Assembly: GCA_022496205.1 (NCBI GenBank)
Contig: WTXD01000008.1
Location: forward strand, 372,001-436,000
From: Gloeopeniophorella convolvens
Lineage: Eukaryota > Basidiomycota > Agaricomycetes > Russulales
Direction: 5' to 3'
DNA: 64,000 nucleotides
A model generated the notes under the pieces. That model was not told where the DNA came from and did no database searches. It saw nothing but the letters and a program-made list of their open reading frames with translations. Made by a program: the position numbers and the translations under genes. Every line of letters begins with the position of its first letter. The stretch's first letter is position 1. Shown here piece by piece: positions 40,907-51,558 of the stretch.

Positions 40907-42010
40907 TTAATTGGTGTCGACGGCGGGCGGGAGCGCCTTGAAGATCTCCTCGACCTCCCATGCACCCGCCCAGTAGCGCACCTGGCACTTGAGTCCCTCC
41001 TGCGCGCCCTCGCGCGCGATGCGCTTCTCGAGCCCGCGGTACTGGCGGCAGAGCACCATGTCCTGGCTGGCACGCCGTCAGTCCCCCAGTTCAGCGCGGA
41101 CTCCGCGGGGAGCGCACCTCCGCAGCCGCAGGACCGGGCAGAAGTCGTTCGACCCGTCGCCGACATAGATGATGCGGTCGTAGCCCACAGCGTGGCGCGC
41201 GAGGAACGCGTCGAGCTCTTCGCCTGCCGTGCGAGGTCAGCGGGGCGTCGGGCGCCGGGAAAAGCGTGGAACCCGCGCACCCTTGCACATGTTCAGGTCG
41301 CAGCCGACCTTGCAGGCGTGCTGCGGCCCGCTGGGGTCGATGCGCCGCCGGAGCTTGAGCAGCCCCGCGGCGTCCCACTCGGCGGGGTTGGTGACGATCT
41401 CGATGAAGAGGTCCTGCAGGCCTTTGGACTGCGCGCGGGATCAGCTCGGCCCGGTCCTGCGGGGAGGGAGGGTACCTCGAGGATGGTGGAGATGAAGACG
41501 GAGTTGGCGTTCGAGAGGCATAAGAACGTCGTCTCTGGCGCCGCGGCGGCCTTCAAGTCTTTAACGCCACGCACCATCGCGGGGTGCTATCGGGCGAGCA
41601 GGATAAATCATTTACGTCAGCGAGTGAGGAGGGCGGATGACGGAGGAGGCGGGAGCGCACAAAGGGCATGACGCGCAGCGCGCCCTCGATTTGCTCGCGC
41701 GTCCCGCCGCGTGCATGCAACTCGCGCAGGGACTGGGCACTGCAGGCGCCGCGCGTGAGCAAAGCGATAGATCGGGAGGCGGAGGCGGCGCATTACACAA
41801 GATCGGTCCACTGTATCTCGTCCTTGAGCGTTTTCATCTTGCGCCGGAGGTCGGGCGCGAGGACCTCAAAGATCCACCGGTCCGAGTCCTGATCTGCCAG
41901 CGACCTGCCGCGTGATCGTCGTATCGCCTGGCACGAGCAGACGCGGAGATGGGCGGTGCGCACCAGTCAAAGTCAAAGACAACGAGCTGTTTCTCGACCT
42001 GCTTGGACAT
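40907..42010 (-). CDS. PHOSPHO-type HAD phosphatase
   Basis: Haloacid dehalogenase-superfamily phosphatase related to PHOSPHO1/PHOSPHO2 (phosphoethanolamine/phosphocholine or pyridoxal-phosphate phosphatases). Exons (minus): 42010-41964, 41904-41799, 41732-41661, 41586-41476, 41428-41281, 41223-41118, 41066-40907; 249 aa, the usual size for the family. HAD motif I is VVFDFDWSLAD (Asp nucleophile and +2 Asp), followed by WIFEVLAP; motif II is FLCLSNANSVFIS; the middle has a Cys-containing CKVGCDLNMCKG; motif IV is IIYVGDGSNDFCP. The Trp codon in motif I is split by the first intron. The substrate cannot be decided from sequence alone. Confidence 0.9.
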
Positions 42011-42131
42011 GGTTGCAGTGTTTGTGATGGAGGCGAGATAAGATCTACGCCGCGGGCTGCCAGCGTCGGACGCGCGCCCGGAAATTGATACGCCCGAGGC
42101 GCACGTGGCCTCGCCGGCGCATCACGTGTAT
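42011..42131. promoter_or_regulatory. Bidirectional promoter, phosphatase / CASP
   Basis: 121 bp between divergent starts. Inferred from arrangement; no site identified. Confidence 0.4.
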
Positions 42132-45075
42132 ATGGCGCCTGCCAGCGCCCCGCCAACGCAGCGCCGGGGCAACAGCTCTCCGCTCTCCGCTTCGCAGCCC
42201 ATGGCGTCCTCAGAGCAGAACTTCTCCGGCGCATTGGCCACATGGAAGAGTACGTTTCTACCTCAGCTGGGCGCATGGGCAGCTGCTGACCCGCGCAGAC
42301 ATCAATCTTCTGGAGCTACAGAAGACGCTGGATGCCCAGGGCATCGAGGTCGTGGAGAACCAGAGGGAAAGCGTCGTCGGACGGAAGGCGCTCGCGGACA
42401 AAACTAAGGGTATGCACCTCCTGCTTGCTGGTGAAGAGCGTTTTCACGCTGGTTGTAGACTTCAGGAAGATACCCGACGAGGAGAAAGCCAATGCGTTCA
42501 AGGGTTTACTGAAGTGTGCGTCTCCTTACATGCACTCTCACACGTTTACCTATCAACATCCGCAGCATACCAGACGGAGATTGACAATCTCACAAAACGC
42601 TCAAAAGCGGCAGAGAACGCGTTCCTCAGCGTGTATAAGGTCCTCGCGGACGCACCCGACCCATACCCCTTCCTCGAAGCCGCTGTTGTATGCCCTCACA
42701 ACCAAGCCGCGCGAGCTATTATTTGACTCCTTCTAGGACCAGACAGTGAAAATTGCGGAAACCCGAGACCTTGAGGAGGGGCTTGAACGCGTCAAGGCCG
42801 AGAATGCCGAGCTGCAGAAGCGCATTTCTGAGTCTGCGGGTTTAGAGGCGGCACGGAAGAAGGCGGAAAGCAGAGCAGACCAACTCGAAGAGAGGGTGCG
42901 TCAGAACCTCTGTCCTCCCAGCTGGCTCTCACCATCGAGACAGATGGACGCAGCCATCCAGGAGCGCGTTGCTCAGAAGGAGAACGAGCTCAATGCCACT
43001 TATGACGAGAAGATGCGCAATTACGAAGCGAGGTGCGCTCCTTGCGTCTGGCTATCGTCGCAATGCTGAAAGCCATACAGGGAGCAGGACCTGCAGCGCC
43101 AAGTTGCCCTCTTGAAGGATCAAATCCGTGTCCTTCGTGTCTCCAACGAGTCAACAGAAGCCAAGCTCTTCGATCAAAGCCAGCGAATCGGTACGGTTTC
43201 TCGCCCACGCAATGAGCTCTGCTAACTCGCCTCAGACCAGGAGGTGGTCGGGAAGTTGGGAGAGATGGACATGGTGGTTGGAGAACTGGAACGTGCAAAC
43301 ACGAGGGCGGCCACTGTCGAGCGTCGCAATGTGATAGACAAACGTGTCCGTTTCATGCAGCTGCTGACGCAGCCATCAGGAACTCTTGCGCGCAGAGATT
43401 GAGGCGTTGAAGTCGGGGAGCGGCAGCTCTGATCGGTGAGGGAAGCACCCACTAGGCCTACATGCATTCGCTGAACTCGGGCACCCTCTTAGCGTCAAGG
43501 ATCTCCAATCTCAAGTGACATCACTCGAGTTAGAAGTCGACCGCTTGGCGCAGTCTCTTGATGTGCAAAAGGCAGCCATGGTGGCGGTCGAGGCAAGCGC
43601 ACGCAAGGCTGCAGAGGACCGTACACGAGATGCTTCGAACTCGGTACGATTCGTCGTGGGGTTCCCGACGTTGTGGGACTGACGTCATGCTATTCAGGCA
43701 CACGAGATAGAGCAGCTCAAGCAATCTCTTAAGGGTTACGCTGACTATGACGAGATTAAGCGCGAGTTAGACATCATGAAGGTACGGGCCTGATCACCTG
43801 GTATCGTAAGCTGCTCTCACCTCTGCGCAGTATGTCGAGTTTGCAGGCCTCGAAGGAGAGCAGGACGAGGAAGATGGTCTAGTATCAGACAACCAACTTG
43901 GTCTGCAGCTTCCCAATCCAAACGCCTCCAAAGCCAGCACGCATCCTGCAAATTCCCTAGAAGCATTGTTAGCCACGAAGAACAAACGTATCCTAGAAGA
44001 GTTGACGAAGTTCCGGGTGGGTCCTGCTTCGTATCGTATCACTCGGTAGCGTGTTGACTGCTAGCCCAGATCCTGCACAACGAACTCGAGGCGACGCTCC
44101 AGCGGACGCAGGAAGACCTCGCGTCCACCACGTCAGAATTACAAAAGCACCGACAGCTTAACGAGCGACTTGAGTCCGATCTACTAAAGGTCGAGCAGCA
44201 CGGACAAAGCCTCGGCAGCCCGAATGGCGCTGCAACCCCCGGGGAAAGCACTGAGGACGACGTCCTCGCTGGACTGGGTCTAGAGCTCGGCTTATCCAGC
44301 AAGGGCTCCTCGAGTGTACGTGACTCACCCTGACACTCCCCAGGCCCGGATTCTGAATCACGTCGCAGAAGGATACCCCAGTGCAGGCGAAGCCGATACC
44401 CTTCACATCCTCTGCGGACACCTCCATCCTCCCCATCGTCACCAGCCAGCGCGACCGCTTCCGCCAACGCAACGCCGAGCTCGAAGAGGTAGGTACCAAC
44501 CTAACCCAATCCAACCCTCCCCTCCTACCCTCCACTCACCCGCCCTGCCCCCAGGAACTCCGCAAGCAGTTCCAGATCATCTCCGAGCTGCGCACGGAGA
44601 TCCGGAGCCTGCAGTCGGACAACCTCAAGCTGTACGAGAAGGTGCGGTACATGCAGAGCTACCGCGAGAACGCGCACTCGACGCTCGACCCGCTCCCCGC
44701 GGCGTCGACGAGTGCGCCGAGCGCGGGCGAGCTGGGCAAGTACAGCGCGCGCTATGAGGAGGCGATGAACCCGTTCGAGGCGTTCCGCGGCCGCGTACGT
44801 ACACACCCTCCCCTGCTTCTCCACGCGCCGCCGACCGACTAAATGTGCACGTGTCGATGTAGGAGGCCGCCCGCGCGTACTCGAATCTGAACCCGCTCGA
44901 GCGCGGCGTGCTCGTGCTCACGCGCGCGGTGCTGGGCAACCGCCGCGCGCGCAACGCGTTCATCGTGTATGCGCTCGGGCTGCATGCGCTCGTCATGTTC
45001 ACGACGTACGAGTGCACCATCGCGTCCGGCACGCAGCTGCAGACGCAGCCGGCGCCGTTCGCGGTGCACCGGTGA
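42132..45075 (+). CDS. COY1: CASP/COY1-type Golgi coiled-coil protein
   Basis: Golgi-membrane golgin of the CASP (CUX1-alternative product) family, acting in intra-Golgi retrograde tethering. Sixteen exons: 42132-42249, 42299-42409, 42459-42515, 42566-42687, 42737-42895, 42944-43032, 43081-43190, 43236-43330, 43380-43435, 43493-43643, 43698-43781, 43831-44016, 44070-44315, 44369-44488, 44555-44794, 44863-45075; 718 aa exactly. Signature pieces are LQKTLDAQGIEVVENQ, then VGRKALADKTKDFRKIPDEEK, a long coiled coil, PIVTSQRDRFRQRNAELEE, and the C-terminal NPFEAFRG...NPLERGVLVLTRAVL followed by one transmembrane helix (AFIVYALGLHALVMFTTY). A second in-frame Met at 42201 is a possible start. Confidence 0.95.
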
Positions 45076-45518
45076 CGTGTCGGCACTGGAGGACGCGTTA
45101 TGCTTGATCAGTCGCAATAGGCTGCGCGGGGCGTCGTGCACTGCTCGCTGGCCGTCATGGATATGTAGACAGTCGGATTTCTCATATTTATTGATTCGCT
45201 CTGTGTGTTGTGTGCAAGACGTCTGCGTGCAAGTTCACAAGGGAGAGGGAGGGACAGTTTCTCGGTCCAAGAAACGACCGGAGTAGATTGCAGCATGATG
45301 CAAGTCTAATCAACAGTACAGTCCCTAACATAGAGCCGGCAAACGGAGACTAGGCTGTAACCCGTTGCACTGTACGATACTATACACAGGAAGACAAGAG
45401 CGGAAATCAGTGGCAAGGCTCAACCTCTAAACGGAGGCATGTAGTGGCTAGCTGATGGACAAAATGCAGCGGCCCAGAACCTAGCGGGTATATGTAGCGC
45501 TGTTATATGCAGGACTAC
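45076..45518. other. Convergent 3' intergenic region
   Basis: Between the CASP stop and the transporter stop; no gene seen. Confidence 0.5.
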
Positions 45519-47416
45519 TTAGTGCCTGCTGGCGCTGCGCGTCGTGCGCTGCGCCTCCTGCGGCACAACGTCGTACCCGCTCGTGCCGAGGTCGGCCGGC
45601 AGACGCGCGGTCTCGTCGAGCGCCTCGCCGGACAGGAGCGGCGCGCCCTCCGCGTCGCCCTCCGCCAGCGCCGCCGTGCTCGCGGTCTCCGAGGGGCGGA
45701 GGAAGCGCGGCGGCTGCACGAGGTTGTTGAACAGGAACTGCGTCGCACGTGAGTGAGTATGTATGAGGCAGAGAGACCGGGCAAGGGGCGCGCACCGTGC
45801 CGTAGACCAACAGCCCGAACCCAGCGACCTGCAGCACCGAGATGGGCCACATGAGCAGCTCCCACCCGAGCAGCAGGCTGACGACCCAGATGGCGAGCGT
45901 GCGGCACGTGTCGGTGAGGCTGCGCGCGGTCGCGCTGACGTACTTGGTGACGCTCAGCCCGAAGAAGTTGAAGAGCGCGATCGAGATGGCGATGACGATG
46001 CCCGAGTAGCGCACGCTCGGTGTGTCGACGAGCTGGTGCCAGCCGCGGACGAGGTCGAACCACGGTGCGGCGGGCGAGTCGGCCGGGAGCTTGATGAGTG
46101 GGAGCAGGGGCAGCATCACCAGGACGGAGATCGTGCCGAAGAGACCTTCGTAGCCGACAGCGAGCAGGGGCGGGATCGTGTACCGGCCCAGAATCTTCTC
46201 CTCGACGACAAACTGAGTTGCAGTGCTGGTGACGAGATATATCAGATCATCACGCAGGGGCACAGACAGTCACTCACAAGATCTGCGCAAAGAGAATGAA
46301 AAAGACACCTAGGGGAGGTATTAGCCTTAGAGAGAAAATGAACATCACAGCCTTCCACCACATACCGATAAGGACCTTGGTCGCTTCTGGGGTCTCGATG
46401 GGCTCATTCGCCGGAGGGCCATCAGTTGACTCTGGGGTACCAAGTATAGCCATGAGCGACGGCGCCGCTTGGTGGAGCGTGTCCTTGATCAACGAGCCGC
46501 TGAACCCGACCAGCGACACGCCCGCCATGACCGTCAGCAGCGACAGCCACCTGACCCACCCCTTCAGCCACCAGCAGAAAGCGCCAAGACGAGCGCAGCA
46601 CGCACTGGTAGAGATGAAGCCTGCGGTGCAAGAATAGCACGGACAGGACTCCGACGAAGAGCACGAGCGCGCCGCGCGTCATCTGGTAGATCGACACGGG
46701 CGTGTAGAGCAGCCCGACGTTCATGAGCTGCACCACACGGGCACACACACATATATGAGTGTCTGTGGGGCAGAAGAGGGGGTACGACAGACCGTGGTAC
46801 CGGTGAGGTCGCACAGCGCGGGCAGCCAGAGTAACAGCACACGCCAGCCCTCGAGCCGCTGCGGCGGGAGCTTCTGTGACTCGGTGAGCGCCTCGTCCTC
46901 CTCGCCGAGGGTGCCATCGGAACCCTCCTCAGGCAGCTGGACGGCCGCGGTGCGCAGTCGCTTCGCAACGTACTGGTAGAGGATCGGGAGGAAGCCTGGT
47001 AGGTCACGGGTCAGCGGGGATAGGGGCGGAGGAAACACGTGGGGGAAGCAAACGGACAGAGCATTTCGCCGACTGGGGGAGAGCGGGGTCAGCAGAGAGG
47101 GGCGTGGCACGCGGAGAGGAGGGCGTACGGAACATCTGGAGGGTCTGCCAGACGGGCTGCTCGTACAGGACGTGGCGTTTCGGGTCCGGGTCGTCACAGT
47201 TCTCTACACATTGCATATCCTGAGCGCATCACACCGTCAGGGACATCCGCAGAGAGACAGAACACAGAGGCCGTCACCTGGAACTTGGACCAGAGCGAGT
47301 TGCATGCTCCCTGCCAGCGCACAGGTGAGCGGGCGCGCCAACGCATAGACAACGCCACGTACGGTGAGGATCATCCCCGAGATGAGTACGGGGACGAGAA
47401 AGCGAGGCGGCGCCAT
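45519..47416 (-). CDS. SLC35F6-type drug/metabolite-superfamily transporter
   Basis: Multi-pass transporter resembling human SLC35F6. Exons (minus): 47416-47363, 47310-47278, 47219-47129, 46995-46793, 46727-46606, 46550-46366, 46308-46278, 46225-45796, 45737-45519; 455 aa. The N-terminal helix PVLISGMILTG is followed by NSLWSKFQDMQCVENC, GFLPILYQY-type helix 2 (here FLPILYQYV), LLLWLPALCDLTGTTLMNVGLLYTPVSIYQMTRGA, FVGVLSVLFLHRRLHLYQWLSLLTVMAG, GVFFILFAQIFTATQFVVEEKILGRY and further hydrophobic segments, about ten in all. The CDLTGTTL and VVEEKIL motifs are characteristic of the F6 branch. The C-terminal cytosolic tail is acidic with PLLSGEA. The substrate is unknown; family members reside in lysosome/vacuole or mitochondria. 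Confidence 0.88.
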
Positions 47417-47709
47417 GGTGTGTGTTGGTGCGCTCGAACGTGTCGTGGAACAAGCTGAGCGGAGGGCGGCGGTGCTGCGACCCGGGGACCTAAATACACA
47501 GCGGCAACATCCGCCTCGGGCGCTCACAAGGCCCGCCATTCCTCGCTGTCTCACCTGCGCCCGTTGTGCGATGATGCACAAGAACTAGAAATTCAACTAG
47601 GCGTGCTTCATAAAATACGATTATTGGTGTGCATGGGTGTACAATACCGCTCTCAAGTATCGGGTGGTTATATAGAACGTCCAATCTCTTCGTCCTGCCT
47701 GCTTCACCT

Positions 47710-50045
47710 CTACGGCCGGCGCGCACCAGGCGCGCCCGCCCCCGGCGCCGGCTTCCTCGTCTCCCAGAACTCGAGCGCCTTGTTCACCGCATCGAGCGTC
47801 GGCTGCATGCCCTGCAAACCCACGCGCGTCGGTTCACCAGCCGTCGCGCGAGCCGTGCCGCGGGGGACTCACCACCTGCACCCGCGCGCGCTCCACGCCC
47901 GCCTTGTCCGCGCCGCCCACGATCGCGGCGACCTTCTCCGGTGTCTTGGCCAGGTAGCCCGCCATGCGCGCCGCCTTGGCCGCCTTCTGCGCGGGCGTCG
48001 TGGGCCCGCCGAGCGTCTCCCCCGCGGGCGGGTATATCGCCGACCAGAACTGGCGCAGGAACTCGTTCGCGGCCGTCTGGCACGTGCTCATCTGCCGGAA
48101 CACCTCCTCGGGCAGGTCGGCCTTGCGCTTCTGCGCGTCGAGCCGCGTGGCGACGTTCTGCGTCATGGACACGAGGGCGGCCTCGACGGCCTTGCGCTCG
48201 ACCTTGATCTGTGCGAGGTGTGCCTGCCAACCTTCTACGTCGTGCTTCACTTCTTGCAGGGCGGCTCGCATGTCAACGGGCTATGTAGTCGCAGTCACAT
48301 CGTGACTGCTTGAACAAAAGCGTGTCTCTTACGGGTCGTGGGGCCTGCTCGGCCGATGGCACCACACCGGGGCGCGCTTCGAAATAACGCTGACGGTCCT
48401 GCATCTCTAGTAAAATGCCGTCCGAAGCTTCTGGGTTGTGCAGGTCGTCGAGGTCAATTTGTGAGTAGTAGCCGTGCGGCTGGAGAGAGGTTTAGTGTGA
48501 GCGGCGGGTCATGGCTACGGTGCAACGTACATCGTGCGTGTCCCCATCTGTACGTCGTCGTTTGTTGGGGCCATCCACTGATCTATGGGCAGAGGCTCAG
48601 CACTGGACCAAGGAGACGAACAGGCGGTGCGCACATGGCGGACTTTAGCAGGCGTTCCGAGTGTTCGTTGAACTTGCGGATGAGAGGCAGTGCCCCTCGT
48701 TGCTTCCCTGCCTGCATGGTCACATCTCGTTCATTCCCGGTCTGCGACACGATGCCCGGTCAGTAGAGAGAAAATAGGGTAGCAACAGAATAGGGCTCCT
48801 ACCTCCTCGTGATCTTCACGGGTTGCCTCGAGGTCTATGAACATCTCCACCTCTTCGTCCCGCTGCTTGCGGGGCTCCAGTTCTGATAGGACCTTCCTCA
48901 CAAGGACAGCAGCGTGAGGACGGCGGGAACGCACCATCGTCTGGCTTTTCCAGGTACTTGTCAAAGATAGCGTCGTCCTTGACCACATGTTGTGTGGCGG
49001 TCGACCGAATGGAGGCGCGGTGTGAATGAAAGAGCTTGGATTGAAAGTACCGCTTCCAAAATTCGGCTTCAGACAGCTACAGCGCACAGCATGAGGCGTC
49101 AGTGAGCACAAACGAGGCCACCCCAATGCATGCCTTGCTCGGGACATTCTCGTCGTAAGCCTTCGCGACCACAGGATACTCGTCGAAAATGTCGTGCACG
49201 AGCTGCGGTGTGATGACAATTTTGACGTCACCGCTGCCGGTGTCCTGCGGTCTCGGGTCGACCAGCTGGCCGGGGCGGCCCTTTTTCTGCGAGTCGGCAG
49301 CCGCCTGCGCGAGCAGGAGGTGCTGTGCCGCGAGCGTACGGTACGTCAGCCATGACGCGTGCCGCAGCGGCAGGCCGCGCGCACCTCGCGCCCTTCCCAG
49401 AATTCCGACTCTGTGATCTGGCCCGACATGACGAGCTCGCGGTGCAGCGCGGCGAGCTCGGGGGTCTTGACGAGCACCTTCTTGCGGAGGCGAAAGTCGT
49501 TGATGGGATCGTTGACGGGCGTGCCTCGGGTGCTGGACACGGACGCAGCGCGGGACGTCGATGCGCGGGACGACGGAGGGAGCGGTGCGCGGGGTGTGGC
49601 GCCGCCGGGCGACGGGGCGGCGGGAGGTGTGCTCGCTACAGGCGGCTGGAGTGTTAGGGTTTCGCGCGGGGCGCGGTTGTTGCTGATGATGTTGGTGAGC
49701 TGGGCCTTGAACATCTCGCGCTCGGAGAGGGCGACCTGCTGGGCGGCGGTGAACGTAAAATTGTGGCCATTGCTGTCATTCTCGAGACATATCTTGAGGC
49801 GGACCTGTGCGGCGCCCTCCTTGGAGGAGAAGAGGGCTGGAAAAGCGGGGCGGTCAAAGGCAGCTCGTCGCGTCAGGCGGTGACGGCAAAGCGGACGCAC
49901 TGGCGACTTCGGGGTGGGCGACGCGCACAGCGGGGGCACCTTTACCGTCCTGTGTCCATTGGAGATGTGTGGCGTTGAGCTCGAGGAGCCCCGGGAGCTT
50001 TTTGTACGACGCTCTCGCCGTGCAGACCGTCGAGACCGTCGACAT
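47710..50045 (-). CDS. TFB1: TFIIH core subunit TFB1/p62
   Basis: Subunit of TFIIH used in transcription initiation and nucleotide-excision repair. Exons (minus): 50045-49901, 49836-49385, 49322-49134, 49076-48935, 48882-48803, 48741-48635, 48582-48531, 48479-48333, 48280-47873, 47811-47710; 607 aa in frame. Domains: N-terminal PH (LLELNATHLQWTQDG...VRLKICLENDSNGHNFTF), then BSD1 (KKVLVKTPELAALHRELVMSGQITESEFW) and BSD2 (ITPQLVHDIFDEYPVVAKAYDENVPSKLSEAEFWKRYF), then helical C-terminal regions. The intron 49077-49133 begins with GC, not GT, after AAG; using it keeps the conserved NVPSK-LSEAEFW intact. The start codon lies 104 bp from the divergent MRPS9 start. Confidence 0.92.
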
Positions 50046-50149
50046 TCAGAACGCGCGAGCGCTCGCTCGCCGCTTCCGCACGCCCTTTACATTACTTAAG
50101 CTGACCTTGACCGTCCTCCGCTACGTCGACGACGTTCCCCCCCGCAGCC
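50046..50149. promoter_or_regulatory. Bidirectional promoter, TFB1 / MRPS9
   Basis: 104 bp between divergent starts, the shortest shared promoter in the window. Contains GAACGCGCGAGCGCTCGCTCG, an imperfect palindrome near 50048-50068. Confidence 0.4.
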
Positions 50150-51317
50150 ATGCTCGCCGCCCTCGTCGCCCGCCGCGTCCTCCGCGCCCCGGTGCCCTTC
50201 AGGGCCCTCGCGACCGCCTCGACGCCCTACGTGCCCCCCGCGTCCCTCACCAACCTCGCCGACGCGCCCCCGCCCCAGTTCCGCTCCCGCAAAAAGACCA
50301 AGCCCGCCTCGCCCTCGTTCTACACCTCCCGCGCAGACTACTTTGACCACCTCTACCAGCTCGACGACGCCCTCTCCCACTGCCGCCGCGCGCTCGGCGC
50401 GCTCGAGCTCCTCCCGCTGCCCCCCGCCGCCCGCGCGTCGCTCCCGCCAGCGCAGAGCCTCTGGCGCTCGCGCCAGAGCATGACCATGATGTTCGCCGGC
50501 CGCCTCACCACCGCGCGCTACCGCCGCGTCGTCACCGTGCTCGCCGCCCTCGACGAGTGCGCCCGCGTCGCCGTCTCCGCCGGCCACCCCGCGCTCGCCC
50601 GGACGATCCGCCCCGTGCTCGAGCTCTACGAGCGCCACGACAAGGCGGACGTCCTCGCGCGCACCGCGCGCCGCGCCGTCCCGCTCGACCGCTTCGGCCG
50701 CTCGTACACCGTCGGCAAGCGCAAGGAGAGCACTGCGCGCGTGTGGATGATCCCCGTGCGCGTGCCGTCCCCGGTCCCCGCCGTCGCTACTCCCACCCCG
50801 GCAGCGGTGGCGGCAGACCCCACGGCGCCGACCGTGCCCGACGCGTTTGCGCGCTCGCCTGAGGCGCCGCGCGCGCGTGTGCCGACGACGACGATTCTCG
50901 TTAATAACGCGCCACTGCACCAGTACTTTGCGACGCCGGCGGACCGCGAGCGCGTCGTGCGCCCGCTCAAGCTCGCGGGCGTGCTCGGCGCGTACAATGT
51001 GTTCGTCATCGTCCGTGGCGGCGGCACGACGGGCCAGGCAGGCGCCGCCGCGCACGGCATTGCGCGCGGCATCGTCGCGCATGCGCCGGAGCTCGACCTC
51101 ATACTTCGGAAGGGTGCGCGCGCCCGTTTCCTCGTTGCGCGGTGTCTTACTGACGTGTGTGCGCAGCGAAACTCATGAAGCGCGACCCGCGCATGGTCGA
51201 GCGGAAAAAGACTGGGCTGGCCAAGGCCCGTAAGCGGGTGAGTATTCCCCAACCAGTCTGCACCCCACTCTCATCACTCACTCCCTCCGCTTCCAGTACG
51301 CCTGGGTCAAGCGGTGA
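50150..51317 (+). CDS. MRPS9: Mitochondrial small-subunit ribosomal protein uS9m
   Basis: Component of the mitochondrial 37S ribosomal subunit. Exons 50150-51113, 51167-51237, 51297-51317; 351 aa. The N-terminus is a typical presequence (MLAALVARRVLRAPVPFRAL). The uS9 core is at the C-terminus: GKRKESTARVWMIP, ILVNNAPLHQYF, RPLKLAGVLGAYNVFVIVRGGG, GQAGAAAHGIARGI, and the rRNA-contacting tail KRDPRMVERKKTGLAKARKR|YAWVKR. The last exon has only six codons plus the stop. An insertion of about 40 Pro/Ala-rich residues interrupts the core between VWMIP and ILVNN. A GC-rich antisense frame of 328 codons is only its shadow. Confidence 0.95.
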
Positions 51318-51558
51318 CCGCGATTTGCGCACTCTACCTCCTTGCATACACCTACCGTCCCTAGATACATTTGCTCTGAAACGCATCACACCGAGTGCGG
51401 GAAATAATACCACGAGTGCAACTAATTCGTCCAGCTCGCAACGAAAAAGATAATAATGTAAGGCGACTGATGTACGACAAAGCACGACTCAAACTACTCG
51501 GAACGGCAAGACAGACCCTACGATCACCCCAAAGAACTGTGCGCGGACATTGGTGAAT

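Noticed and set aside
50096..51082. 328-codon antisense frame
   Set aside because: Lies exactly opposite MRPS9, Arg/Gly/Ala-rich, explained by high GC and codon bias of the real gene.
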